Source of the DNA: Trifolium pratense | Taxonomy: Eukaryota; Streptophyta; Magnoliopsida; Fabales; Fabaceae | DNA: 64,000 nt | Assembly (NCBI RefSeq): GCF_020283565.1 | Contig: NC_060065.1 | Location: 38,986,409-39,050,408 of the forward strand | Direction: 5' to 3' | In this document: piece after piece, positions 1 through 13,413 of the stretch | How positions within the stretch are numbered: position 1 is the stretch's first letter | How the letters are laid out: the number at the start of each line of letters is the position of its first letter | The notes under the pieces: generated by a model | Databases searched by the model: none | Told to the model about the DNA's origin: nothing | What the model saw: only the letters and a program-made list of their open reading frames with translations | Position numbers and translations under genes: made by a program

Positions 1-829
1 TGTTTTGAGGTGGACCCCGTGACAGATAACAATTTATTTATGACTGTATCAACATTAGGAGGATATATATGCACCCTCCGAGTTATTTTTATTTGAGGGC
101 TTAAACCCAGCTTAAATGCCCTTAATTATTAATTTATATTTTCATGTAATGTTTCATGTTTTTATTTAATTAATTCTAATTAGAGTATATAGGCTTAAGT
201 ATATGATTTGTTTAAGACTAAATCTTAGGGTTATTGGAGTTTTGCTATCTTTCTCGTGTATTTGAAATTTTGTGGTTGTGCATTATATATTATTCGAATA
301 AAGGACATCTAGTTTATTTATACTGAACTTCCGACCCGTGCATGGTATATGAAAAATTGGAGTAACATTAATCATAAATTTGGATAAATTTTCATACAAC
401 GAAAATTATGATATATTACAAAATATTTCCTTACAAACTACAATAGAAATTGTATTCACATCTTCACCGTATTTGTCGATAATCAGAATCTTTAATCATT
501 CTCTAGAAGTAACTTTTGAAGTTGCAACAAACAACTGATCATGTGAAAACACCGGCGACGAAAGATATATCTTAATATGTTTAACAGATTGTCTTTACTC
601 TTTATTTTAAATTTTGATTAAATATTAAAAGTTCACATTGTGATCTTATATTGAATTATGATTTTTTTGGCATAAAAGAATAGTGGCAACGAAGAAAAAA
701 AAATGAGACATGTTTTGTAAAAAAAAATTAAAAAAATTGCATAAATATATTTTTGTAATCGTCCAAGTAAAAATTATATACACATTTCGTCATATCCCAA
801 TTTTTTTTTATAATTGGTTTACGGTTAGC

Positions 830-2590
830 TTATGTTAGCAAGCTTATAATATAAGAGATAACGGATGTTGCCGTTCAAATTTATTGAAAAACAGGGTTAA
901 CATATTAGAATTCCTAACTTTTATCACGATTGAAGCACATACCCTAGTGGTTGAAAGACTTTATTGTAAGCAAATGCAGATTCAATTTTTTTTTGTAAAC
1001 TGGGTATCCTCTGCGTGCAATTGCAGAGACTAATCCCTCGAGCCTTGTGGGACCCAAATGGGTGACAAACTCTCCCTAAGAGTTTTAACACGGCTGCATT
1101 CCCAAACCAGATATCGAACCCAGGACCTTGGTTAAGCTAATGTAGATTCGATTTTTATTGTTCACAAAATTTTATTTTTTTAAATATAAAGCCACAATAA
1201 AAAGATAGGAAAAATGAGAGGGAAAAAAATTAGGTTTAGGGTTAGCTTATGTTAGCAAGCTTATAATATATAAGAGATATAACTCAAATGCAAATCTATA
1301 ACGCATCTTATTTAAATTAATTTGGAACTGAATATTGCAAAAAATTCAATGGAAAATTGATTAATGTAAAAACCGGGAGAAAAAATGAGAGGAAAGAAAG
1401 TAATTGAATTCTATTTAAACAAAAAAAAAATTGTATAAAAAGAAATTGAATGTGTATTACATAAAAAAAATTGGAGTTGTATAAAAAAACGGGGTTGATT
1501 TCTATTTAAACAAAATTAAGCATTGATTTCATATTTATTACATGTGGATTACCAAATTATATGAGATTGATTCATGTAACCTAGTGGCAAATTCACCAAG
1601 TAAATCTTAAAGGTCATGGGTTTGATTCTTGTTGAGGTATTTTTTAACATTTTATTTGAATTAAATTAGGGTTAAAATGAGAGGGAAAATGAGGGGGAAA
1701 AGGATTAGGTTTAGGGTTAGCGTATCGGAATAAGCTTAGAATATAAGAGATAAGAGATTTGATAATTTGCTATATTTCTAATTATCGGTTTTTAATTGTT
1801 TAAATTGTGCAATGAAAATTGATGGTGCTTAATTGTCGTATGAAATGTTTCCTATGAAAATTGATGGTACTTAACACTTTGTGAACATAATTTTAATCAC
1901 AATTAGTCTATTTGCCATAGTGGTTGAAGTGTTGTATTGTAATGAAGGGTTGCGTATTTGAATCCTAGTCTAGACAAATTTGTATTTTTTTAATAAAAAA
2001 CTGCAATATAAAAGTGGAGGGAAAACAAATTAGGTTTAGGGTTTGCTTGTGTATACAAGCTTATAATATAAGAGAAGAAATATATTTTTGAGATAGTATT
2101 TGTTGTAAAAAAAAAAGATAATAAAAGATTTTTATTATATATGTTTTATAATGATGTGTTGTAAAAATCAAATAATGGTAGAGGTAATAAATTAAAAATA
2201 GATGGACAAAATTTATTTAGTTTAAATGGTTGAGATTAGAAGAAGAGGTGAGGGAACCACGTGAAAAATTAGAGGGAAAATGAAATTAGGGTAAAGATTG
2301 CTTTTTGGACCAAACTTAGAATATAAGAGATAAGAGAAATATTTTTGAGATAGTATTTTTGTAAAAAAAGAGAGATAATAAAAGATTTTTATTATATATG
2401 TTTTATAATGATGTGTTGTAAAAATTAAATAATGGTGGAGGTAATAAATTAAAAATGGATGGACAGAATTTATTTAGTTTAAATGGTTGAAATTAGAAGA
2501 AGGGGTGAGGGGACCACATGAAAAAAGAGATGGAAAATGAAATTAGGGTAAAACTTTTTTTTGGACCAAAGCTTAGAATATAAGAGATTT
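830..2590. repeat. Diverged array sharing a common end motif
   Basis: A motif ending in AAGCTTATAATATAAGAGAT or a close variant recurs at about 830-862, 1235-1280, 1703-1750, 2033-2077, 2286-2334 and 2545-2590, usually after a TTAGGTTTAGGGTTAGC-like stretch. The last two units, about 2075-2330 and 2331-2590, are near-identical ~255-bp tandem copies. Between some units are short tRNA-like phrases ending in TTTGAATCC or TTTGATTCT. This looks like an array of decayed short elements. Confidence 0.6.
986..1133 (-). mobile_element. SINE-like element with degenerate target duplication
   Basis: Read on the minus strand, this 148-bp block begins near a tRNA B-box-like GGGTTCGAT and ends in a run of A (T run at 986-994 on plus). 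It is flanked by imperfect direct repeats at 968-985 and 1134-1151 (15 of 18 bases equal), which look like an aged target-site duplication. No protein is encoded. A tRNA-derived SINE fits; the family name is not known to me. Confidence 0.55.
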
Positions 2591-3169
2591 TCATATCTCT
2601 TATAAACTTTAGTCAATGTAATTTAGTATTAGAAATAACATTCTATATTAATGCTCTAGAAATTAATAGTTGATATTTCTAATACTAAGATATATTGAAT
2701 AAACCTCGAAGAGATATGAAAATATAAATAAATAAAATGACTCTTATTTAAATAATACATAATTCAATACGACTATAATTTCAAATACATAATAAAGACA
2801 ATAAAATTCCAATAACCTCTAATATTTCAAATTTCTTGTAGTGTAACCAAATCACATATATAAAATTAGTTAAGCATGTGTGCTCAAGTCAAAATTAATT
2901 AAAAACAACATGAAACATGAAAATATAAATATAAATTAATAATCACGGACATTTAAATAATTTGGAGGACTTGTTCAAAAATAAATAAATAATTTGGAGG
3001 ATGCTTTAGGGCTTTTTTTTTTATTTTGATTCGAGTTTATGTCCACTTTAATAAAAATATTGCATAACACATCAGAATCATAATACGACTTCTTTGAGTT
3101 TGTTATCATTAAAATATCAAATGGGATTTTGGTATATTTTCTCGACGGATCTATCTTGATATTTTACGG

Positions 3170-3618
3170 GTTAAATATATTTTTGATCCCCTTGTTCAAA
3201 AAAATATATTTTTGATTCCTACAAAATTATTATGCATGTAGTTTGAGTTCCTGCTGTTAAACAAATATGTATCTTTAAATGATTATTTTGCATACATATT
3301 TAGAACATTCTAAAAAGTTCCTAAAAAAAGGACTTTTGAAATTTTATTTATAATTCGAGATTTTTGTTACTTTTATCTTTATCTTTTTGAAATTTAAAAA
3401 ACTCATATTTAATTCTTCTCTTTTGAAAAAATGCTAAATTTTGTAAAAGAACTTTTAATAGTATTCAAAAAATTATAAGCTTAAATATAATCAACGACTT
3501 TTAAAATTTTGAAAAATAATAAGAACTAAAACTACGTGCATAAAAAAAATTCTAGGGACTAAAACATGCCACCAAAAGCAAAATTTTGAAATTTTATAGG
3601 ACCAAAATGATATTTAAC
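3170..3618. mobile_element. Short terminal-inverted-repeat element
   Basis: The left end starts GTTAAATATATTTTTGATCC and the right end is its approximate inverted complement (GGACCAAAATGATATTTAAC on plus). There is no coding capacity. A clear target duplication was not found, so the class is uncertain. The same end sequence occurs at 7994-8225 and, as a single end, near 58000. Confidence 0.45.
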
Positions 3619-5399
3619 TTTTTTTTGACTATTACTTGAGGTATAGATGTATCAATGTATCATGTATCCAAAAGTATTAATGTCTGAATAAGCATTAAAA
3701 CTTAAATCAGTTATGCATATGATCAACTAACACCATTTCTAGGCTCCTATCTCTATCATGGCGACTTTCCTACCATTAAGTCACCTAATCCTAACCCATG
3801 AATAACAATATCAAATATGTACACTGTCTAACTGCTTTATTTTCAAAATTTGCTTATACTACTTAAATATATAACCAAACAATCAACATTCAACAAAAAA
3901 ATTACTATATAATTGTCAGCAGAACTTGAATGCTTTTGAGTACTTGTTCTATGCTAAAATTCTATTAGATAAATTATTGAAACCACAAATTTACCAAATC
4001 CAATCTCAATGAATATTACCAAATACCAACCGATAAGAATCCAGTTGAAGTAGTATCCAGAATTTAGTACAACATGTAATGCTATTATAAACTTCTGACT
4101 CTACATTTTTCCCTGGTAATCGATAAGAACTGAGTAAGTATTGTTGGTTATAACAAAATAATTACAAAACCCTCTAAAATTTTCCCTACAGATATGAAAC
4201 AACCAAACAGCCAGGAACACAAAAATGATGCAGAAACTGTTAAACCAGAGACAGTATTTAAGACATTAACCCAGTTTATGCAGTAACTTGAAACGCATAA
4301 ACCAGATTTTCGCTAAAACCAGAAAATATGGCAGTGCAGAAATTCACAAAAACATAACAGAAAAACAACCAAAAACACAGTGGAATATGCAGTTATGCAG
4401 GAGTATACAAACCAGAAAGTTATGCAGCATAAAAACACAAAAATCCCTATATTTACATCACCTTCTCAACACGGCCGATCCTAACTATTTGCCTATTTGG
4501 AAGTCCGGCCCCTAATAGCGCACCTTGCACTTGCTCAAGGCCGCCCATGCTTCTCAATCTATTTTCTGACAACCCCATAATTCCTCTATGTATGTATTTT
4601 TTTTCTTGATTCTTCTCTCGACAATAGTGTTTTCCTAATTTCCCTATCAGAAAACACAGTACAAGAAACAGCAAAAGTGAAAGGCATCAATGCCCTCTCT
4701 CTCGATGCTATTTATCTTTGTTTTTCTCTCAAACTTTTGAGATCAGGTCTGAATGCAGCAGCTTCCTTATTCAATTGCCCAGTTTAGCGTATTGTAAACA
4801 AAAGAGAAAGATATATATACCCCTTAAGTTGCAAAAACTAAAGAGAGAATGGTTTGAGTCACCCACTGTACATAATTGTGAGATTAGCTCACTTGTAATA
4901 ATATTATATGAGAATAGTTCCACCATGATATGGTATTTCTATCTCAGTTTTATCCCTAGCAAAATTATTTAGAAACACACAATTCATCTCATAGTTCGAA
5001 ATTTTACCGAGTCATCAATTAGGACTAAGGTGCACCAGATATAGTGAGAACAGAAGGTGATGAGAAATGAAAATTTTGGAGCTGAAAAATCTTGGTCATT
5101 CTTTCTTCAGCTAACCTTTTAGGATCACATTAAATCAAAATACAGCATACACCACACTAGCTAAAATAAGAAAAAATGTCCCTCAAGAAAGCAAAAGGAA
5201 CCCAACTAAATAAGCAAACTCCTTACAAAATGAACATTGTTCAGAAACAATTTGATCAAGCACCATGGATGCCGCAAAAACCTTTTTATTTAGAATCTAT
5301 CCTAGATTAAGCCTCTACAAGGGCAGCTCTATTGTAACAACCTCAATCAATCCAACATTGGTTGAAACCCAACCATTATAAAGCACAAAATACAAGCGT

Positions 5400-8300
5400 T
5401 TATGCATCATCAAGAGCAAGGACTCCAGGGAGTGGCTTCCCCTCAAGAAGCTCTAAGCTGGCGCCTCCACCGGTAGAGATGTGGCTCATCTTGTCTGCTA
5501 GTCCAGCCTTCTCCACAGCAGCTACAGAATCACCTCCCCCGATGATGGTTGTTACTCCCTTGCCACTTATCTCTGCCAATTTCTTGGCTATGGCCTGCAC
5601 AGAAATCAATCATCGATCACTAGAGCTAAACTACATCAAATCAAATTGTATGAGCTTTCGGTGCATGCATGCTCATTGAACTAAGCAAACAAAAAGTTCA
5701 AAGTTTTGACTTCAAAGTCTCGGCTGAGTCACTCCCTATGTTCTCATATCATATCTCATAATAATCAAATGTTCTTACGTAAAGCACTCCCTATATGTAT
5801 GTATGTTGGTGTTTGTATGTGTAAAAAGAAGTGTAAAACCAACCAAAATATTGAAATTAGTTAATTTATCGCATAAATAAATAGTAAACCAAAAGTAGTA
5901 TACTACATCGGTAAATCTTATACCAATCCCACATTGAATAAGTCAAATATCAAAAGATGGGAGTTCTAATTGCATATAAAACACAAATTCTTAAAGCATT
6001 ATAAGGCCCTACTAATCCGACATTGGACAAATAAGGAGAAAGGCTGGGTTTAGATTATAAATTTTGAAAACCAAAGAGTGCAATTGTTCAACTTAAAAAT
6101 TAAAAAAAAATAAATTAAAAAAAAAAAAAAAAAAAACACGGTTCACCGGTTTGTGGCTTGTATATATCAAAACAATTTCTGCAGGTTTATATAGAATGGT
6201 CAAAAGGACCAATTCATAAGTTTCCCAGTTCAGCAAGACAATGCCCAATTTTAAATCAAGTACAAGCAATCATGATTATGAAGGATCCAAGTTGACAACA
6301 GATAAATTGTCTCCCAAAATTAAGTAAGCAATTTTCAAAAAAAACATGGTGGTGAATAATTTATTATGAGCACTTTCAAAAAGTCCAAATCATCCATACC
6401 TCAGTTCCTGCTGCAAACTTATCAAACTCAAAAACACCCATTGGTCCATTCCAAATAACGGTCTGACTCTTGTCCAATGCTTCATTAAATGTTTTGATGG
6501 AATCGGGTCCAATATCCAATCCCATCCATCCATCAGGGATGCTTGATGCTGGAACAATCTGAGCACAAATAAATAAAGCTTTAATATTAACATTCTAAAC
6601 ACTCATGAGTATATGATCATATTAGCTAGGGAAATGGTTATTGCAAGTAAGATTTCCTTATTAGAAAAATTGTCATAGTATCAGTGTCGTCAACTGCGGA
6701 TCACAGAAATAGTGGTTTATTCAAATTCCGCTACGCTGTAGGACCACTATTTGACAACAATGAATAGCATCCAATTATCCATAGAATTCCTAAATTCTGT
6801 TTTTACAGGGTTGTACATGCTAGTATTGTATAATCTCCATTCACATTTCAACATTTGTTTCAAGAGAGTCCTCACAAGAGAAGGGAATTGTTGTAATAAA
6901 AAACCCAACTCTCATGAAAAACTTAATACCTTGTCGTTAGCGTCAGCAGCAAACTTGTCTGCAATGACAACATCAGTTGGAAGCAAAAGGGAAACTCCTT
7001 TAGCCTTTGCTTTTTCAATAAGTGAAGTTGCAAGATCAAGCTTGTCTTCCTCCACAAGAGAGGACCCAACTGCATAACCCTGAGCCTTGTAGAAGGTAAA
7101 AATCATCCCTCCACCAAGCAAGAGAATGTCAACTTTCTCCAACAAGGATTCAATAACTCCAATCTTGGAAGACACCTTTGAACCACCAACAATAGCAGCA
7201 AATGGTTTCTTGGGGTTTGCCACGGCTCCAACTAGATAATCAAGCTCCTGGAACAATTGAACATTACAACAGATCAATCAATAACTACATCAATTACCAA
7301 ATATCAGTATTGTCATCGTAGGCAATGGCGGTATGTTCAAATTCTGCTACAAAACATTGTTATAGCAGGGCAATAGCCGCCATTTGACAACATTTTGTAC
7401 TAAATATTGTATCGCAAAACACCGCCAAATATACATTGGAATTGCATTTACTCCCAACATACCTTCTGCATAAGGAATCCTGCAACAGAGGGCTTCAAGT
7501 ATTTAGCAACACCTTCTGTAGAAGCATGAGCCCTATGAGCAGTGCCAAATGCATCATTCACGTAAAGATCAGCAAGGGAAGCCAACTTCTTTGCAAAGTC
7601 AGGATCATTCTTCTCTTCTTCCTTGTAGAACCTCACATTCTCTAGAAGCAAAACACCACCTTCTGGAGTTTGTGCAACCAACTTCTCAACTTCCTCGCCA
7701 ATAGAGTCACCAGCAATCTTAACCTATAATAATCAAGAGAAATCAACAAGATTAACACAGACCAGCAAATAAGAACGGTTGGATGCAATCCCAAAATAAA
7801 ACATAACAGCTTAGTAAGTAGACACACCTCAGTTCCAAGAAGTTCAGACAACCTTGGCACAAGTGGCTTCAAACTGTATTTAGGTGTTACACCCTTTGGA
7901 CGTCCCTGAAAACAACAGATTCAAGAAAAAAACTTGTCATCACTCAATATTCACTAATATCACACGTCTCTGACATTCATAATTTATTATTGAGTTAAAT
8001 ATGCTTTTAGTCCTATAAAATCACAATTTTCAAGTTTAGTCCCTCAACAAAAACTATTCACTTTCAGTCCCATTTTGCATTTTATAGGGACTATTTTCAA
8101 GATTAAAAGTGTCTATATTTTGTATAAAAAATAGAAAATAAAGACTATTTGTACACACTACAAATATTATGGGTGGTAAAAGTTACCATATAGGAACTAA
8201 ATTTGAAACTAAAAACATATTTAACCCAAGTTTATTTAACTATTCATAAGTACATCAATACATTCAAAAATCAAATTAGTAAAAACCTAAAATGGCAAAC

Positions 8301-8717
8301 CTATAAGCATATAATATACCACCAGATCTCATTTAAATACAGAATTAAATCACAGAAAATTAAAACCAAAAAAACTTTTCACCACAACCAGATCAAAACC
8401 AGTCACACTTAAAAGCAATAAAAAATTAGACTCTAATAATTCATTAATTCAAAGATCAAAATAATACACAACCAGAAACTAAAAACACACGAAATCGATA
8501 CATAGAGAGAAAGATGCTATACCAGATGGCTTGAAAGGATAACTTTGGCACCATAACCAGTCAAGTATTTGATAGTAGGAATAGCAGCACGGATTCTGGT
8601 ATCATCAGTGATGTTCAAGTTATCATCCAAAGGAACGTTTAGATCAACCCTAACGAAAACTCTTTTTCCCTTCAAATCAGCTTCTTTCAATGTTCCAACG
8701 CTTCTTTTTGTCGCCAT
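5400..8717 (-). CDS. PGK: Cytosolic phosphoglycerate kinase (EC 2.7.2.3)
   Basis: It catalyses the reversible transfer of phosphate between 1,3-bisphosphoglycerate and ADP in glycolysis and gluconeogenesis. Exons (minus): 8717-8523, 7905-7828, 7723-7463, 7247-6930, 6558-6400 and 5594-5400. All introns are GT..AG and the joined frame gives 401 aa, the usual length for a plant cytosolic enzyme. Visible motifs are VRVDLNVP (22-29, with D25 and N27), SSHLGRPKG (62-70), R122, HRAH (154-157), GGSK (199-202), the nucleotide-site WNGPMGVFE (320-328) and GGGD (356-359). The ATG at 8717 was chosen because the protein then starts [10 protein letters not shown], as in cytosolic PGKs, with no transit peptide. 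It lies about 4.7 kb downstream of the plastid paralogue on the same strand, with identical intron positions. The last residues are LALDDA, shorter than in the plastid copy. Confidence 0.96.
7994..8225. mobile_element. Small inverted-repeat element in PGK intron 1
   Basis: It begins GTTAAATATGCTTTTAGTCC and ends with the approximate inverted complement (ACTAAAAACATATTTAAC). It sits wholly inside the first coding intron (7906-8522) and has no coding capacity. It shares its ends with the element at 3170-3618. A clean target duplication could not be assigned. Confidence 0.45.
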
Positions 8718-8895
8718 TTTGATATGCTTTTTCACGAATCTGAAACAATCAATAACAAAAAACGAAAAAGGATTAGAATTTGGTAAGGGAAAAGGATGAA
8801 GATTGAGCGATTTTGGTGGCGGAACTTACAATGGATGATATGATTGAGATCGATGTGTGTGAGAGATGGAATGGAAGAGATCGATGTTCGAATAT
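8718..8895 (-). promoter_or_regulatory. 5' leader of cytosolic PGK with probable leader intron
   Basis: Upstream of the ATG, on the minus strand, a good acceptor (TTGTTTCAG, ending at 8740) and a strong donor (GTAAGT, starting at 8829) define a likely 90-bp 5'-UTR intron at 8740-8829. The first non-coding exon would run from 8830 to about 8895. Leader introns often raise expression of plant housekeeping genes; that role here is inference. Confidence 0.5.
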
Positions 8896-8922
8896 GGAGT
8901 GTGTGAAGGAAGGTTCTGGAAG

Positions 8923-8962
8923 ATTTATAGAGAAAGGATGAGACTCGTGTGAAGCGCACGTG
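8923..8962 (-). promoter_or_regulatory. TATA box and G-box of cytosolic PGK
   Basis: On the minus strand CTATAAAT occupies 8930-8923, placing transcription start near 8895. A palindromic G-box, CACGTG, lies at 8957-8962, about 65 bp further upstream of the expected start. G-boxes bind bZIP and bHLH factors; any regulation in this gene is inferred only from the motif. Confidence 0.5.
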
Positions 8963-9716
8963 TGAGATGGGGTTTTATTTTTGGTTTTATTTTTGGTTTT
9001 GATTTTTCTTGTTTGAGAATTAAACGCTTTTTCTTGGGTGACACGGTGGGCGCAGTGGAACTAGAATCTATGGACCATATGGTTCAAAAATAAAATATTT
9101 GTGGTTTGTTTCAGTTTTAAATGAAAAATTAAAAAAAAAATTGATATTTAGTGAGATTTAATTTGAGTCAATTTTTATATATTTAAATTACAAATTTTAA
9201 TTCTGTTTATTAAACATTAATATTATAAAAATACAATAAAATAATATGATTGATGTAAAATAAATATAAATATATTAAAAATTAATATTACAAATATTTG
9301 AAATATATAAAATAGGTTCAGACTCTAGTACACCACTTATTCAACTTTGTTTTTCTTTGACAAAACTCACTTATTCAACTTAAAAGGTGAATTTCTAGCC
9401 ACCAGACTACACGATAAATAAAACTAAAAACAAATAAATAATAGGTTAATATAATAAATCATACTACTAAAAACATAAATAAGTATTTAAATATACAAAT
9501 GCAGTTTGGTTAGGTTTGGATCAATTTCAAAAAATTCATCCAAAATTTATTCCAATTCAGCGGTTTTCACAAAATAACATTCAAATACATCTAATAAAAT
9601 TTTGTTTTGTATGTTTTTCGGTTTTTTTAGATTAATTTGGATCTGTTTGAGTTTAAATATTCCTAGATGCTAATGCTAATATTGATATCATATCAGTAAA
9701 TCAATATTAATTACAT

Positions 9717-9813
9717 AAAAGTCACTAGCTTTAGTTTAGAGGTGAGGGGTTTGGGTAGTATGCTGGATATTCTGGGTTTGATTCCCAGCTACATTGTAAA
9801 CCAAAAAACATAT
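9717..9813 (+). mobile_element. Very short SINE with 13-bp target duplication
   Basis: A 97-bp insert with a tRNA B-box-like GGGTTTGATTCCC at about 9774-9786 and an A-rich 3' tail is flanked by the identical direct repeat ATATTAATTACAT at 9704-9716 and 9814-9826. A similar phrase (GGTCTAGTGGCGAGG and following) recurs at about 11050-11115. The exact duplication supports recent insertion by LINE-type machinery. Confidence 0.7.
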
Positions 9814-11590
9814 ATATTAATTACATGTTTTTTTTTTTGAAAAATAATTACATGATCTTATTCATACAAAATTACTATGGTAATAAATTTCTTCATTTTT
9901 CTTTCAAAATTAAAAATTCTTCACTTTTGCTTATGTTTATGGAGTTGTTGGAAGTGCATAACTCACCTATGAGTTCACAGGTTTTTCTAGGAAGATACTT
10001 ATTGTAAAACGACATAAAAACTTTATATTTATATTATGGTAACTAGTGTCCAATTTATTATTTTAATTAGAATGTATCACTAACAGACAGAAATATCAAA
10101 ATTGTTAGGTCGAATGTCATGATTGAAGTTCGAACTCAATCACTCCACTTTGTTTGTGTGAATTTCTCCAAGAATCGAACTAATTCATCTTACGGAAAAT
10201 TCAATTACTTAGTTAAAAGAAAAGAAAAACATTTAATCCACAAAGTATAGTTCAACTTACAAATACCTTTAATAAATTGTAGGTCGAAAACTCTCATTCA
10301 AGTTTGAATGATGAGTTCACAGTTGTGTGTAAATTTTAGTAGTATTTATTATTTTATTTATAAAAAAATTAAAAAATAAACATTCATGAAGAAAAGAGGC
10401 GTAAAAACATTCAACAGTGTTCTCACAAAGAAAATTCCTAAAATGAAATTGACAAACAAGAGAAATTGCAAGGGGATATTCCATTCAGCATATTTCTCTT
10501 TCATTTATTTTATTCTTCTTTCAATTTGAAATTATTAAATGTAATAATTATTAATTAATTAATTTATGTGAGTACGGATACTACCTTGATTAACTGCTTT
10601 AATTATACGCAACTTGGCATGGACATTATTAGTATTTTGTGTTGGGGGACCTCTTCCAATTCGTTATGGCTCGTGCTATGTAGTATGTACCATGCCACCT
10701 GACGCAAGGTTTTTTAAATAGAGAAAGCTGACATGTGGATAAAGACTTTGTTTGATAAATTATTGTCATCTTTGAGATTAATAGCTGATTTTTGAATCAG
10801 ATTTTAAGGTAATTGTATGGTAGCCTAAGCTTTAAGTTAATTGAAGTCCTTTGAGGCCAATATAATTGTGGATAAGACCACCAAAATCAATACGGCCTGG
10901 ATTTCCAAATGAGCTACTATTTATGTTCAACTTCAAACACGGAGCCGTTGGTGGATTCCACGCCACTTGTCGAGTGATGTGCGCCCTATTGTCTACAAAT
11001 AAAAAGTATTCTTAAACTACGTGTATATATTTTTATAAGTCATTATGTTTGGTCTAGTGGCGAGGAATTTGGGTAGTAAGCTGTAGGTCCTAAGTTAGAT
11101 CTCCAGCTTATTGTAAAAAAAAATAAAAAATAAAAATAAATAAAATTTTACTAACATTGATTAAAGGAAAATGCTTGTTATCGCGAAAAACATTTCACGA
11201 CAGAATCACGAAGAGCTTTAGCGCGAGATAACTATATACTAAAACTCGTAATTTTATCTTGCTTGTATAATGGTTTGGAGAGGATACCACGTATTTAAGG
11301 TGATATTTATTCGGTGCTTACACTTTAGTGGGCGGTAGATGGGGCCAAAGCATACTACATTAAGACAAGTTTATGGGTTGAGTATTTTCTCTTAATTTTT
11401 TTTATTAAGAATCAATTGGATTTTTGCAATTATCTCTTAATTGAGACCCTTTAAATATAACTTAGTGTCCTGTAAACTGAGTTAAGTTTACGAGACGTTT
11501 CGGCTGTCTGCACATATAATGCAATGTTCTATCAACCGAGCTAAGTTCACATGACTTTCTACTACTTAATTTTAGTTTCGAATAATTTTA

Positions 11591-11800
11591 GGGTCCGTTT
11601 GGATTAACTTATTTTTGAGCTTATGCAAACAACTTATGCAATATAAATTAGGTTTTATGCTATTTTATAAATTCACATTAGTGAAAATTGTATTTTTATA
11701 AACTATTTTATCATAAACTAGTTTGACAAACTTATAATAATAGATAAAATTACATAAATTGTTTGCATAAGCTCAAAATTAAGCTAATCAAAATGGACCC
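11591..11800. mobile_element. Tourist-like MITE (PIF/Harbinger type)
   Basis: A 210-bp element begins GGGTCCGTTTGGATTAA and ends in the inverted complement AATGGACCC. It is flanked on both sides by TTA (11588-11590 and 11801-11803), the typical 3-bp target duplication of PIF/Harbinger MITEs. A related copy with the same target is at 23512-23742. Confidence 0.75.
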
Positions 11801-12279
11801 TTAGTCTATATCGTTAAATCAACATTTCGTTACTTTTATCTAACACTTTTGACTTTTAATAAAATTATATTTAATTCGTCCATATTTTTTTTTTTGACGA
11901 TATAAATCATCCATTTTTTTACTAATAAATCATCCATATTTTTTTTTTAAAGAAATCATCCATTTATTTTTTTTTACAAAAGAAATCATCCATATTTAAC
12001 CTTTATGTATTGTGCTGTGCAACTTCCGTATATTATGCAGAAACGTGCATTTTGATTGGTGCGCCTATTGTCGTGATGAATTCGTGATATATGTATTCGC
12101 TGTAAATAGCAATGCTCTTGATTAAAATCAAATATAAAATTTCGGTCTAACGAGTTTGCAAGGTCTAACAATAGCAATATCAAGATTATTATGTTGAACC
12201 ATCTTTTACTGCTATTTGAGTTTGAATTTAAAATCTCTCATTTGTATGAGTGAATTTTCAAATAGTATTTGTCATTCTT

Positions 12280-12373
12280 CCACAGCAAAAACCTTAAAAT
12301 TGTGATTTTTTTTCCACAGCAAAAACCTTAAAATTGTGATTTTTTTTCCACAGCAAAAACCTTAAAATTGTGC
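12280..12373. repeat. 34-bp tandem repeat, about 2.8 copies
   Basis: The unit CCACAGCAAAAACCTTAAAA plus a T-rich remainder starts at 12280, 12314 and 12348. The copies are essentially identical, so the array is young. No coding or regulatory role is visible. Confidence 0.85.
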
Positions 12374-13413
12374 GTGATAGCTATGTGATTAATTATTTAC
12401 ATCTTAGGTTGCTCATGAACCTCTAAAAAGTGTCTTCACATTTATGTGGGTAGATAAATATCTATTATGAAAGTGACTTATGAAAAAAGAAGAAGTGATG
12501 CTGATCGATTTTGTGGCTTGGGATCATTGAGAGAAAACCAGATACAACATAATTTAGGGCTGTAAGTTTAGTTTGCTTTGCCGACCAAAGATTATGCAGC
12601 TAAGTTTTCTAGACCCTCGTGGGATCCATTTTCCAATCATTCAACTTAACATAATGTGATTTGTCAATTGTCAACATGAGACTAATACTCAACCAACAAC
12701 TAAGTGGTAGAGACTAGAGAGTTCTAATTCTAGATTCACATGAATTCATTTGTTATCCTACCTTTATTATATATAAAGCAATGACAAAGTTAATCAAGAA
12801 TCCTTTAGCTAAATAGTACTTCCGATAAAAACAGTTGACTTTTTAGGTTCATTGAATAACTGATATATCTGATCCATATTATAAACCAGATACATCAAGT
12901 ATTTAATGAATTTAAAAAATAAATTGTTTCTTATAAAAATAAAAAGGAGTATAAAGTTTCAAGCTGATAATTTACTTTGATAAATGTAATTTACTTCAAT
13001 TACTCATGAATGGTGAAGGCTTTTGGTAACAAACATATTAAAAATGAAGCTTGGACCAATATCGTAGACAGTTTTAAACATAAATGACTAACTTGACATA
13101 GAAAGAAAATGATAATTGACTTATTTGAAACTTTGAATTAAGTTAAACAACCTCTGATGCAGTTTTAAACATAAATGACTAACTAATGGAAGATTTGTTT
13201 GAATTTTTATTTTTTTATAGTAGATTTATTTGAATTTATGGCACTCAGCCTAGGTTGGTTTACAATTACAAGCAATTTATGTGTGAAGAGAAACTAAAGC
13301 ATGATAAAATATACACTAACAAACTCGGAAGGGTACTACAACATAAGCTCTTTTACAAGGTTGTGAGAACACTTAACACGAGGGTTGGAAAAAATTACAA
13401 GCTGAAAACTGTC

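Larger units (their letters stand above)
1..5200. other. Repeat-rich intergenic DNA, no supported gene
   Basis: No open frame here has a recognisable domain, a plausible start or splice structure. It is very AT-rich and holds a SINE-like insertion, a tandemly repeated block and a terminal-inverted-repeat element, listed separately. The part from 4290 to 4970 has a slightly richer base composition and several short overlapping frames on both strands, but none resembles a known protein. The 3' UTR of the downstream minus-strand PGK gene probably ends near 5200-5390. Confidence 0.6.
8963..13413. other. Intergenic spacer between the PGK genes
   Basis: These 4.4 kb carry no supported gene. They contain a tiny SINE with exact target duplications, a Tourist-type MITE, another SINE-like stretch near 11050-11125 with an A-rich tail, a 34-bp tandem repeat and a degenerate Stowaway-like stretch near 12815-12950. 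The rest is AT-rich sequence in which I see nothing definite. Confidence 0.6.

Noticed and set aside
4288..4972. Cluster of short open frames on both strands before the PGK gene
   Set aside because: There is no recognisable domain, no consistent splice sites and no conserved pattern. The frames overlap each other and look like chance.
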